Below are positions 1-6,876 of a stretch of 9,667 nucleotides of DNA, piece by piece. The stretch covers positions 4,103-13,769 of the forward strand of contig CADAXH010000051.1 in assembly GCA_902791785.1 (NCBI GenBank). The letters run 5' to 3'. The translations under genes were made by a program, and so were the position numbers. This DNA is from an uncultured Ruminococcus sp. (lineage in GTDB: Bacteria > Bacillota > Clostridia > Oscillospirales > CAG-272). The notes beneath the pieces are model-generated. The model was not told the DNA's origin. It did not search any database and saw nothing but the letters and a program-made list of their open reading frames with translations. How positions within the stretch are numbered: the first letter of the stretch is position 1; each line of letters begins with the position of its first letter.

Positions 1-1
1 T

Positions 2-334
2 GGAGTCAAAGCATGCATGGCGGTCAATCCTGAAACTTCGGCTGAAGTTTTAAGGGAATTCAAAGACAAGCTTGACATGATGCTCATCATGACGGTGCAT
101 CCCGGTTTCGGCGGTCAGAAACTGATTACTGAAACCTTGGAGAACATCAGAATAGCTGATAGGATTTCAAAAGAAACCGCAAATGGAATTCCGGTAGAAG
201 TTGACGGCGGAATCAACAGGGAAACACTGCATTTGGTGACCGAGGCCGGTGCAAACATTATTGTTATGGGAAATGCCATTTTTACATCGGATAATCCAAA
301 AGAAGTCATCGACTTTTTGAGAGAAGGAAAGTAG
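2..334 (+). CDS. rpe: Ribulose-phosphate 3-epimerase, C-terminal part (5' end outside window)
   Basis: Rpe interconverts D-ribulose 5-phosphate and D-xylulose 5-phosphate in the cytosolic pentose phosphate pathway. The frame is open from base 2, so the gene enters from upstream; the ATG at 17 is internal, because the codons before it (GVKAC) already fit the family. About 110 of the usual 215-225 residues are visible. Family landmarks are NPET (nt 26-37), the phosphate-binding loop TVHPGFGGQ (nt 92-118), the VDGGI strand with the catalytic aspartate (nt 200-214) and the final phosphate-gripping segment IVMGNAIF (nt 260-283). It ends in TAG, followed at once by a second TAG. The next gene starts 11 nt later, suggesting co-transcription. 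In E. coli rpe is followed by gph; here the next gene carries a Gph-like domain, an echo of that pairing. Identification is firm. Confidence 0.95.
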   Translation, partial: GVKACMAVNPETSAEVLREFKDKLDMMLIMTVHPGFGGQKLITETLENIRIADRISKETANGIPVEVDGGINRETLHLVTEAGANIIVMGNAIFTSDNPKEVIDFLREGK

Positions 335-345
335 TAGGTATTTAC

Positions 346-1887
346 ATGTCACAGAATTTCGATGAAGTCCTGAAAAACACTTCGTCAAAACTGAAAGAGA
401 ATTGCACTTCAAAAGATATTTTTGAAAAGAGCTGCAGCAAGAGCTATCCGTCAAGAGAAGCTGTGATTCAAATCATTAAAGATCTCAGGAGATTATTGTT
501 CCCGGGCTTTTTTGGAAATGAAACTCTCTCAACTTATGATGATTTTTCAGTTGATTTACTTGGAATAATTACATCAAATTTATGCGAACAAATAGTTATA
601 GCATTGAAGTTTGAAGGTGTAGTTCCGGAAGAAAAACTGAATGAAAAGGCAAAAAGCACCTGTGAACTCTTTATATCCAGGCTTCCTGAAATTCAGGAAG
701 TGCTGTTCACTGATGTTGAGGCGATATATCAGGGGGATCCGGCAGCACAATCAAAATCCGAAGTTATCACTTCATACCCGGGATCTCTTGCCATCTTTGT
801 TTACAGACTTGCACATGTTCTGTATGAACAGGGTATTCCGGCAATACCCAGACTGATGACCGAGTATGCTCACAGCAGAACAGGAATAGATATCAACGCA
901 GGAGCAAAAATTGGTAATTATTTCTTCATTGACCACGGAACAGGAATAGTCATCGGAGAGACAACTGTCATAGGCAACCATGTAAAGATATATCAGGGCG
1001 TGACGCTTGGAGCGCTGTCCACAAGGAGAGGACAGGGACTTTCCGGAGTCAAGAGACATCCTACAATCGGAGACAACGTCACCATTTATTCCGGTGCTTC
1101 GATACTCGGAGGAGAGACGGTCATCGGAGACAATGTGGTTATCGGAGGAAACAGTTTCATTACTAAATCCATTTCACCGGGATCCAAAGTGTCAATGAAG
1201 CAGTCAGAACTTCTGATCAAATCAAACGAAAACAAGAAAAAAATAATTGACACGATTGTTTTTGATCTCGATGGAACCCTGCTTGATACCATAGACGATT
1301 TAAAAAACAGCCTTAACAAGGTACTTGCAAAAAACGGATATCCGACGATTGACCGTAAAAGAGCAATGAAATGTCTCGGAAATGGGATAAGGAAGTTTGT
1401 AGAATTAAACGTACCGGACGGATCATGCAATCCTGAGTTTGAAACAATGGTTAAAGATTTCAGGGAAGATTATATAGTCAATTGTTCAATAGAAACAAAA
1501 CCGTATGATGGAATCATATACGTTTTGCAGGAGTTGAAAAAGATTGGTCTCAAGACTGCTATTGTTTCGAATAAAACTGACTTTGCAGTACAGGAACTCA
1601 AAGACAAATACTTTGGAAACCTGATTGACACTGCTGTTGGAGAGAGCGAAAAGATACCAAGAAAGCCAAATCCTCAGATGGTGAACAAAGCTCTTGAGAT
1701 CCTGGGATCTTCAACTGAAAATGCCGTTTATATCGGCGACTCTGAAGTTGATCTGCAGACTGCAAGCAATTCAAATATTGATTGTCTGTCTGTATCATGG
1801 GGATTCAGAGACAAAGAATTTCTGATTCAACAAGGGGCTCGAACTATACTGGATAAGCCCGAAGACTTATTGAATATATTAAAGTAA
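346..1887 (+). CDS. Fusion protein: serine O-acetyltransferase (CysE/EpsC type) + HAD phosphatase (Gph-like)
   Basis: One 513-residue frame holds two enzymes. Residues 1-298 are a serine O-acetyltransferase, which makes O-acetylserine from serine and acetyl-CoA, the committed step to cysteine. There is a helical N-terminal part, then a left-handed beta-helix of hexapeptide repeats (about 180-275). Expected catalytic residues are present: D131 in GDPAA, D196-H197 in IDHGTG and H238 in KRHPT. Residues 300-513 are a HAD hydrolase of the phosphoglycolate phosphatase type: motif I DLDGT (D307, D309), cap domain about 316-390, motif II S408 in SNK, motif III K440, motif IV GDSEVD (D465, D469). The linker is only a few lysine-rich residues. 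I300 (codon ATA) sits where a free-standing Gph would have its start Met, so loss of a stop and a start codon could have made the fusion; this is inference. The Shine-Dalgarno is weak (GTAGGT region). Both active sites look intact. The HAD substrate is unknown: phosphoglycolate by family, phosphoserine by context. The next gene starts 12 nt downstream. Confidence 0.9.
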   Translation: MSQNFDEVLKNTSSKLKENCTSKDIFEKSCSKSYPSREAVIQIIKDLRRLLFPGFFGNETLSTYDDFSVDLLGIITSNLCEQIVIALKFEGVVPEEKLNEKAKSTCELFISRLPEIQEVLFTDVEAIYQGDPAAQSKSEVITSYPGSLAIFVYRLAHVLYEQGIPAIPRLMTEYAHSRTGIDINAGAKIGNYFFIDHGTGIVIGETTVIGNHVKIYQGVTLGALSTRRGQGLSGVKRHPTIGDNVTIYSGASILGGETVIGDNVVIGGNSFITKSISPGSKVSMKQSELLIKSNENKKKIIDTIVFDLDGTLLDTIDDLKNSLNKVLAKNGYPTIDRKRAMKCLGNGIRKFVELNVPDGSCNPEFETMVKDFREDYIVNCSIETKPYDGIIYVLQELKKIGLKTAIVSNKTDFAVQELKDKYFGNLIDTAVGESEKIPRKPNPQMVNKALEILGSSTENAVYIGDSEVDLQTASNSNIDCLSVSWGFRDKEFLIQQGARTILDKPEDLLNILK

Positions 1888-1888
1888 C

Positions 1889-1895
1889 TGGAGGA
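1889..1895 (+). promoter_or_regulatory. Strong ribosome binding site marking the original pyrH start
   Basis: TGGAGGA lies 4 nt before the ATG at 1900 (GGAGG at 1890-1894 leaves 5 nt). It fixes the true pyrH start and shows that the 5' end of the gene is preserved although the following codons are lost. The alternative ATG at 2010 has no such site and would omit the GGGN nucleotide-binding loop. Confidence 0.75.
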
Positions 1896-1899
1896 AAAC

Positions 1900-2534
1900 A
1901 TGGACAAACCCGCGTACAAAAGAGTATCAAGAGATGTGTTGATATCGGAACACAGGTAAGCATCGTAGTCGGCGGTGGCAATATCTGGAGAGGAAGACAG
2001 GGCGCCGGAATGGATCGCACACGTGCCGATCACATGGGAATGCTTGCAACAGTTATTAACTGTCTTGCACTTCAGGACGTGTTTGAACACATCGGTGTCG
2101 AGTCACGAGTAATGACAGCTGTAGACATGGACAGGTTTGCTGAACCATATCTGAGAAACAGGGCTATAACCCATTTGGAAAAGGGAGCTGTTGTCATATT
2201 CGGATGCGGCATAGGATCACCTTTCTTTTCAACAGATACAGCAGCAGTGCTCAGAGCTGCAGAAATCAATGCAGAAATTGCTTTGCTTGCAAAAAATGTT
2301 GATGGCGTATACACCGCAGATCCAAAGAAAGATCCGAATGCAAAGAAGATTCCTCAGATTGAGTATATAGACATCCTCAGAAAAGGCCTTGCCGCTCTCG
2401 ATTTCACAGCTACATCTTTCTCAATGGAAAACCATATACCGATTTTGTTGTTTGGTCTGGATGATCCAGAAAACATATATAAAGCCGTTCTTGGCGAAAA
2501 AATAGGAACAATTGTTGGAGGCGCAAAGAAATGA
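1900..2534 (+). pseudogene. pyrH: UMP kinase with internal deletion and frameshift near the N-terminus
   Basis: PyrH phosphorylates UMP to UDP with ATP in pyrimidine nucleotide synthesis. Translation from ATG 1900 gives the normal family start MDKPAYKRV, then goes out of frame and stops at TAA 1957-1959 after 19 residues. The rest of the kinase is in another frame from about 1923 (SIKRCVDIG), through the GGGN loop (nt 1971-1982), MGMLATVIN, the NVDGVYTADP segment near nt 2300-2330 and the end at 2534. Between the two pieces about 28 codons are missing, including the KLSGEAL phosphate-binding segment near residues 10-18 of the family. The frame offset needs a loss of 3n+1 nt; 85 nt would restore the spacing I recall for B. 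subtilis PyrH. The longest intact frame, from ATG 2010 (174 residues), would lack the ATP and UMP loops. As UMP kinase is usually essential, an assembly or sequencing error, or a second copy elsewhere, is as likely as real decay. It overlaps frr by 4 nt. Confidence 0.85.
2517..2521 (+). promoter_or_regulatory. frr ribosome binding site inside the end of pyrH
   Basis: GGAGG encoded within the last codons of pyrH lies 9 nt before the frr ATG at 2531. Together with the ATGA stop-start overlap it supports this start and implies coupled translation of pyrH and frr. The pyrH frameshift would weaken that coupling unless ribosomes re-enter downstream. Confidence 0.7.
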
Positions 2535-3085
2535 AACTAGACAAGAATATCTACGAAGAAAAAATGAAAAAGACGATTGCTTCATACAGCACATCTCTTG
2601 AAACAATCAGAGTTGGCAGAGCAAATGCAAATGTTCTCAGCTCCATCAAAATTGATTACTGGGGAGTACCCACACCAATTAACCAGGTCGGAGATATTAA
2701 GATTCCCGATGCCAGAACGCTCCTTATAACACCATGGGATAAGAGCTTGGTAAAACAGGTTGAGAGAGCTATAAACGAAAGCAATCTCGGAATCAATCCT
2801 CAGAACGACGGAACAAGCATCAGACTTTCTTTCCCGTCCCTTACAGAAGAGAGACGTAAAGAACTTCAGAAACAGGTTTCCAAAATGGGCGAAGAAGCTA
2901 AAGTTGCTGTACGCAACATCAGAAGAGACGCTATGGACGAAATCAAGAACATGAAGAAAAACTCAACTATAACAGAAGATGAACAGAAGATATCCGAGAA
3001 AGAGGTTCAGGATCTTACTGACAAGTACATTGTTGAAGTTGACAAAGTAACAGAAAAGAAAAACAAGGACATAATGGAAATCTAA
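2531..3085 (+). CDS. frr: Ribosome recycling factor
   Basis: RRF acts with EF-G after termination to split the post-termination ribosome and free mRNA and tRNA for another round. The 184-residue product matches the usual length of about 185. Family landmarks in order are RVGRAN (residues 27-32), the conserved WGVPTPINQV stretch near 44-53, the ITPWDK segment near 66-71 and the NDGTSIRLSFPSLTEERR segment around 96-113. A long, highly charged C-terminal helix rich in K and E follows, as expected for the three-helix stem of this L-shaped protein. The start overlaps the pyrH stop as ATGA and has a good Shine-Dalgarno. frr after pyrH is a very widespread bacterial order. The gene appears fully intact, in contrast to its upstream neighbour. 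Confidence 0.97.
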   Translation: MKLDKNIYEEKMKKTIASYSTSLETIRVGRANANVLSSIKIDYWGVPTPINQVGDIKIPDARTLLITPWDKSLVKQVERAINESNLGINPQNDGTSIRLSFPSLTEERRKELQKQVSKMGEEAKVAVRNIRRDAMDEIKNMKKNSTITEDEQKISEKEVQDLTDKYIVEVDKVTEKKNKDIMEI

Positions 3086-3118
3086 TTCAAAGCGGCTGCA
3101 CCAGCAGCCGCATTTGAA
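3086..3118 (+). repeat. Strong hairpin between frr and uppS (no U-tract)
   Basis: Directly after the frr stop an inverted repeat reads TTCAAA-GCGGCTGC, loop ACCA, GCAGCCGC-A-TTTGAA. The two 8-bp GC-rich arms (3092-3099 and 3104-3111) pair perfectly; the outer 6-bp arms (3086-3091 and 3113-3118) extend the stem to 14 bp with a one-base bulge at 3112. No run of U follows, so it is not a textbook intrinsic terminator. It ends just before the uppS ribosome binding site (AGGAG, 3122-3126). Possible roles, by inference, are partial termination, mRNA processing or protection of the upstream 3' end. Confidence 0.75.
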
Positions 3119-3132
3119 CACAGGAGTTAATA

Positions 3133-3837
3133 ATGGCAGATAACAGTGAAAATGTTTTGAATCATATTTCGTTCATCATGGACGGAAACGGAAGATGGGC
3201 AAAAAAGCGCCTGATGCCGCGTGAATTCGGCCACAAGCAGGGAGCCAAGAAATTCCGTGAAATCGTTCAGTACTGTCTTCATGACAAAGGCATTAAGTAT
3301 GTATCCGTATATGCTTTCTCCACGGAAAACTGGAAGAGACCTGACGGGGAAGTAAAAGGTATACTCAATCTGTTTGTTGAGTATATGAATACATGTATCA
3401 AAGAAAATGACGAAAATAAGACAAGAGTTAGATTCCTTGGGAACAGATCTGTTTTCTCTGAAGAGATTCAGGCGAAGATGGCAGAAACTGAACTTGTCAC
3501 AAGCAAATATGAGAGAACCATGGGAATATGCATCAACTATGGCGGAAGAGATGAGATCGTCGATGCCGTCAACAAGCTTATTTCCGAAGGGAAGACTCAT
3601 ATTACCGCTGATGATATAACGAACAACATTTACACAGGCATAATGCCACCTCCTGATATGATAGTGAGAACGGGCGGCGAATACAGACTGTCTAATTATT
3701 TCATGTGGCAGTCAGCATACTCTGAACTGTTCTTTACCAAAACACTATGGCCTGATCTGACAAAAAAAGAAGTGGACGAACTGATAGAAGAATACAAGTC
3801 TCGTCAAAGGAATTTCGGGGGTGTAAAAAATGCTTAA
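3133..3837 (+). CDS. uppS: Isoprenyl transferase (undecaprenyl diphosphate synthase)
   Basis: UppS condenses isopentenyl diphosphate units in cis onto an allylic primer, giving undecaprenyl diphosphate, the carrier lipid for peptidoglycan and other wall polymers. The protein has 234 residues, slightly short beside about 250-260 in E. coli and B. subtilis. The N-terminal motif IMDGNGRWAK (residues 15-24) carries the catalytic D17 and the phosphate-binding GNGR. VYAFSTENWKRP lies near 58-69. The C-terminal signature IVRTGGEYRLSNY near 177-189 supplies the arginines and serine that bind diphosphate, and the protein ends in the family's FGG. AGGAG at 3122-3126 lies 6 nt before the ATG, so this start is sound. 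It overlaps cdsA by 8 nt. The neighbours dxr and ispG make its precursors, so the array couples isoprenoid supply to wall-carrier synthesis. Exact chain length cannot be read from the sequence. Confidence 0.96.
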   Translation: MADNSENVLNHISFIMDGNGRWAKKRLMPREFGHKQGAKKFREIVQYCLHDKGIKYVSVYAFSTENWKRPDGEVKGILNLFVEYMNTCIKENDENKTRVRFLGNRSVFSEEIQAKMAETELVTSKYERTMGICINYGGRDEIVDAVNKLISEGKTHITADDITNNIYTGIMPPPDMIVRTGGEYRLSNYFMWQSAYSELFFTKTLWPDLTKKEVDELIEEYKSRQRNFGGVKNA

Positions 3838-4681
3838 GAGAATACTTACCGCAGCCATTGGACTTGCCATTTTTGTTCCCGTACTTGTTTTCTCAGATAC
3901 AGTAGTCGGAAGATACATATTTATCGGCCTGTTTTTTATACTGGCAATGATGGCATTGTTTGAACTGAGCAAATGCATTGGTCTGAGCAAAAAATTCTGG
4001 GTCACAATCCCGGTGTTTGTTTTTTCAGCAGCTGCGGTTTTGGCAGTCGTGTTGTTTAACGGCGAAGAATGGGTACAAAAGTATGCTGTCTCAGCGGTAG
4101 CAGTTTTTGTGTTTGTGATTCTTGCCATTTCAATGCTGTCGAGAGGGGTAATAAGAGTAGCCCAGACTTCTGAACTTCTGACATTTGCATTCTATATTTG
4201 TCTTGGTTTTACATCAATTATTCTTCTCAGGGATTCAGAGGACACTTTCGGCAAATACGTTTATCTTCTCGTTTTCATAGGCGCATGGATGACTGATACT
4301 GGTGCGTATTTCGTCGGAAAATTCCTCGGAAAACACAAACTGATTCCGACCGTCAGTCCTAATAAAACGGTTGAGGGTGCAATCGGAGGAACAGTTGTTT
4401 GCGCTCTGTCATTTGCACTTTTCGGATTCATAATAAGCAAGGCTTGTTCTCTGAACGTAAACTGGCTAGTATTAATCATTGCCGGAGTGGTATCTTCAGT
4501 ACTCTCACAGTTCGGAGATTTAATCATGTCGTTTGTTAAGAGAGAACACGGAATAAAGGACTTCTCAACATTGCTTCCCGGACATGGTGGAATACTCGAC
4601 AGATTCGATTCGTCCATTCCTGTCGCAATATTCCTGTACGTTCTCAATGCTGTATTTAAGGTGATGATTTTCTATGTATAA
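3830..4681 (+). CDS. cdsA: Phosphatidate cytidylyltransferase (CDP-diglyceride synthase)
   Basis: CdsA makes CDP-diacylglycerol from phosphatidic acid and CTP in the cytoplasmic membrane, the branch point for bacterial phospholipids. The 283-residue protein is highly hydrophobic, with roughly seven to eight membrane segments (for example 5-22, 28-48, 58-76, 86-103, 115-133, 143-163, 185-205, 212-230). The family signature lies at 234-260: S234, K237-R238, K243-D244, then H252-G253-G254 and D257-R258-x-D260, all present. A second conserved patch, SPNKTVEGAIGG, lies at 176-187. The start overlaps the uppS end by 8 nt and has a G-rich Shine-Dalgarno (GGGGGTG, 3817-3823). cdsA following uppS is the standard arrangement in Firmicutes and proteobacteria. 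No anomaly is seen. Confidence 0.96.
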   Translation: MLKRILTAAIGLAIFVPVLVFSDTVVGRYIFIGLFFILAMMALFELSKCIGLSKKFWVTIPVFVFSAAAVLAVVLFNGEEWVQKYAVSAVAVFVFVILAISMLSRGVIRVAQTSELLTFAFYICLGFTSIILLRDSEDTFGKYVYLLVFIGAWMTDTGAYFVGKFLGKHKLIPTVSPNKTVEGAIGGTVVCALSFALFGFIISKACSLNVNWLVLIIAGVVSSVLSQFGDLIMSFVKREHGIKDFSTLLPGHGGILDRFDSSIPVAIFLYVLNAVFKVMIFYV

Positions 4682-5837
4682 CAATGACTCCATCTCAATA
4701 CTCGGATCCACGGGTTCCATAGGTGTTCAGGCGCTTCAGGTTGCAGAACATCTGAATCTGAAAATTGACGGAATAGCTTTCGGAAGAAATACAAGTTCTG
4801 CCATTGAACAGATTAATCTGTATAAGCCTAAATACTGTGCTGTCACAAGTGATACATTTTGCAACGAACTAAAAGAAGCAGCCAAGGCAAACAACACTAA
4901 ACTGTTTGCAGGCAAAAATGCGATTGAAGATATGCTTTCCTGCGCCAAATCCGGAATATGTGTCAACGGAATCGGAGGAATCGCAGGACTGTTGCCGACC
5001 ATAAGTGCACTCAAACACTGTGGGAGGGTATGTCTTGCAAACAAAGAATCACTCGTTGCCGCAGGCGATATTATAGCTGAAACATCTCTGAAATACGGCT
5101 CTCACATTGTTCCTGTCGACAGCGAACACAGCGCAATCTTTCAGTGCCTGAACGGAGAACCGCCTGAGAATATAGACAGGCTGATTATCACTTGTTCAGG
5201 CGGCGCATTTTACGGATATACAAAAGAACAGCTTGAGAAGGTAACACCTGAACAGGCAATCACTCATCCAAACTGGAAAATGGGAAAAGTCATTACCGTC
5301 AACTGCGCAACTCTTATGAATAAGGGTCTTGAAGTAATAGAAGCATCCAGACTGTTTGGAATTAAAGAAAGCAACATTGACGTTGTAATACACAGAGAGA
5401 GCATTATTCATTCAATGGTTGAGTTCAAAGACGGAACCATAAAGGCTGAAATGTCAGCTCCGGACATGCGTTTCCCGATTCAATATGCAATTGAATATCC
5501 GTTCAGGACAGAATCCTGTGCAAGCAGAATAAAACTGCAGGATATCGGAAAACTCACTTTTTCAGAGCCTGACACAAAAACATTTCCGCTGCTTGAACTT
5601 GCAAGGGAAGCACTCAGAAAAGACGGAGTTATTCCTTGCGTTATGAATGCGGCAAATGAGACTGCAGTTGAACTGTTTTTGGATCACAAAATAAAATTGA
5701 CAGACATTTTCGAAATCGTAACTCATGTTACGGATTCTTTTGATAATATTAAAAATCCTTCTTTGGAAGATATTTTAAAAGCCAACGAAGAAGCAAAAGA
5801 AAAGGCAAAGGAATATTCCTGTAGATTTGTATCATGA
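4674..5837 (+). CDS. dxr: 1-deoxy-D-xylulose 5-phosphate reductoisomerase
   Basis: Dxr (IspC) converts 1-deoxy-D-xylulose 5-phosphate to 2-C-methyl-D-erythritol 4-phosphate with NADPH, the first committed step of the MEP isoprenoid pathway and the target of fosmidomycin. The 387-residue length is typical. The NADPH-binding loop is GSTGSIG at 11-17; LANKESLVAAG (121-131) follows. The divalent metal ligands are D149 and E151 in VDSEHSAIF and E220 in NKGLEVIEA. The substrate-side IHRESIIHSMVE lies at 239-250 and SAPDMRFPIQYA at 261-272. The flexible-loop motif reads SGGAF (175-179) instead of the common SGGPF, a position that varies in the family. Start ATG 4674 overlaps cdsA by 8 nt and has AAGGTGAT at 4658-4665 as Shine-Dalgarno. 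The stop overlaps the rseP start by 4 nt. Confidence 0.97.
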   Translation: MYNNDSISILGSTGSIGVQALQVAEHLNLKIDGIAFGRNTSSAIEQINLYKPKYCAVTSDTFCNELKEAAKANNTKLFAGKNAIEDMLSCAKSGICVNGIGGIAGLLPTISALKHCGRVCLANKESLVAAGDIIAETSLKYGSHIVPVDSEHSAIFQCLNGEPPENIDRLIITCSGGAFYGYTKEQLEKVTPEQAITHPNWKMGKVITVNCATLMNKGLEVIEASRLFGIKESNIDVVIHRESIIHSMVEFKDGTIKAEMSAPDMRFPIQYAIEYPFRTESCASRIKLQDIGKLTFSEPDTKTFPLLELAREALRKDGVIPCVMNAANETAVELFLDHKIKLTDIFEIVTHVTDSFDNIKNPSLEDILKANEEAKEKAKEYSCRFVS

Positions 5838-6865
5838 CAGTATTATATGTTTTTATAGCAATTCTCCTGTTCGGGCTGCTCATTTTTGTTCATGAGCTGG
5901 GCCACTATACATTCGCCAGGATTTTTCATGTAACTATTGAAGAATTTGCAATCGGAATGGGCCCGAAACTGTTTTCCAGAGTATCTAAGAAGACCAATAT
6001 AAGATACTCTTTGAGACTTTTCCCGATAGGCGGGTATGTAAGCATGCCGGGCGAGGACGAGGAATCTGACGATCCCAACTCTTTTTACAACAAACCGGTT
6101 TATCAGAAAATAATCATTACAGTAGCAGGCGGACTGACAAATATCATTGTCGGTTTTCTTGTCATGTTCTTTATAGTTGCTTTCTCAGCTCAGCTGTTTG
6201 CACCAAAAGTTTCAAATTTCGCCGAATGGTCCACTTCTAATGTTTACGGACTCAAGGAAAATGACGTAATTGTCAGGTTTGCAGATGAGAATGTTCACAC
6301 CGCTTATGAACTTGCTTATGCCATTCAATGGAAAGCAAACGATCCTGTTGACATAATTGTTGAGAGGGACGGCGAAAGGGTAGTATTGGAAGATGTTGAG
6401 TTCCCGACAGAAGATGCTTCAGGGGTAAAAATAGGCGTCAGAGACTTCAATTTTACCGAGACAAAGAAAACATTCGGACTTGTTATAAAAGACTCATTCT
6501 ACCGGTCTATAGTGTCCATACGGATGGTTTATGATTCGCTGTTTGGTCTCATTACAGGCAAGTTCAAGATTAATCAGATGTCCGGGCCTGTAGGAATCAC
6601 AAAAGTTATGGTTGAGGCCGCGGAGACAGGAGCATCCTCATTATTCAGCATATTTGTCATTATAGCCATGAACCTGGGAATATTTAACCTGCTTCCTATT
6701 CCTGCGCTGGACGGAGGCAGAATTCTGATTATGCTGATAGAATGCATCATTAAGAGAAAAATCAATATGAAAGTTCAGGGAGTCATCAATATGGTTGTAT
6801 TCGCATTGCTGATTCTTTTGATGATATACGTAACATTCAAAGACATTTTTAACCTGTTTGCCTGA
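5834..6865 (+). CDS. rseP: RIP metalloprotease, site-2 protease family
   Basis: RseP (RasP/YluC in Bacillus) is a zinc protease that cuts transmembrane substrates such as anti-sigma factors and leftover signal peptides within the membrane. The protein has 343 residues. The first membrane helix carries the zinc motif HELGH (20-24). A second conserved membrane region is near 93-118 (TVAGGLTNIIVG). A single PDZ domain spans about 125-200. SGPVGI is at 250-255, and the third zinc ligand lies in the NLLPIPALDGG motif (285-295, D293); a last hydrophobic helix covers about 315-335. One PDZ domain is usual for Gram-positive members, while E. coli RseP has two. ATG overlaps the dxr stop as ATGA. I see no good Shine-Dalgarno close by (AAAGGA is 21 nt upstream), so translation probably depends on re-initiation after dxr. 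Its native substrates cannot be inferred here. Confidence 0.95.
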   Translation: MTVLYVFIAILLFGLLIFVHELGHYTFARIFHVTIEEFAIGMGPKLFSRVSKKTNIRYSLRLFPIGGYVSMPGEDEESDDPNSFYNKPVYQKIIITVAGGLTNIIVGFLVMFFIVAFSAQLFAPKVSNFAEWSTSNVYGLKENDVIVRFADENVHTAYELAYAIQWKANDPVDIIVERDGERVVLEDVEFPTEDASGVKIGVRDFNFTETKKTFGLVIKDSFYRSIVSIRMVYDSLFGLITGKFKINQMSGPVGITKVMVEAAETGASSLFSIFVIIAMNLGIFNLLPIPALDGGRILIMLIECIIKRKINMKVQGVINMVVFALLILLMIYVTFKDIFNLFA

Positions 6866-6876
6866 GGAGCCTTCAG

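Noticed and set aside
77..90. Inverted repeat ATGATG-CT-CATCAT in rpe
   Set aside because: Only 6 bp with a 2-nt centre, inside conserved coding sequence; expected by chance.
72..100. TTGACA box within rpe as a possible promoter
   Set aside because: No TATAAT-like box at 16-18 nt spacing and the site is inside conserved codons.
1247..1275. TTGACA box at the SAT-HAD junction as an internal promoter for the HAD half
   Set aside because: The expected -10 position reads GATGGA, and no ribosome binding site or start codon follows.
2010..2534. A 174-residue UMP kinase starting at ATG 2010 taken as an intact short gene
   Set aside because: Family residues continue upstream in the same frame to about 1923 (including the GGGN loop), and no ribosome binding site precedes 2010, so this is an internal Met of a broken gene.
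3127..3600. 157-residue open frame on the minus strand opposite uppS
   Set aside because: It lies wholly antisense to a well-conserved gene and shows no recognisable domain; a by-product of codon bias.
3658..3705. RTGGE in UppS as an unusual diphosphate-binding motif
   Set aside because: RTGGE is also, as I recall, the form in the E. coli enzyme, so this is a normal variant.
5196..5215. SGGAF in place of SGGPF in the Dxr flexible loop as an altered active site
   Set aside because: The position is variable among Dxr proteins as I recall them and all metal and substrate residues are present.
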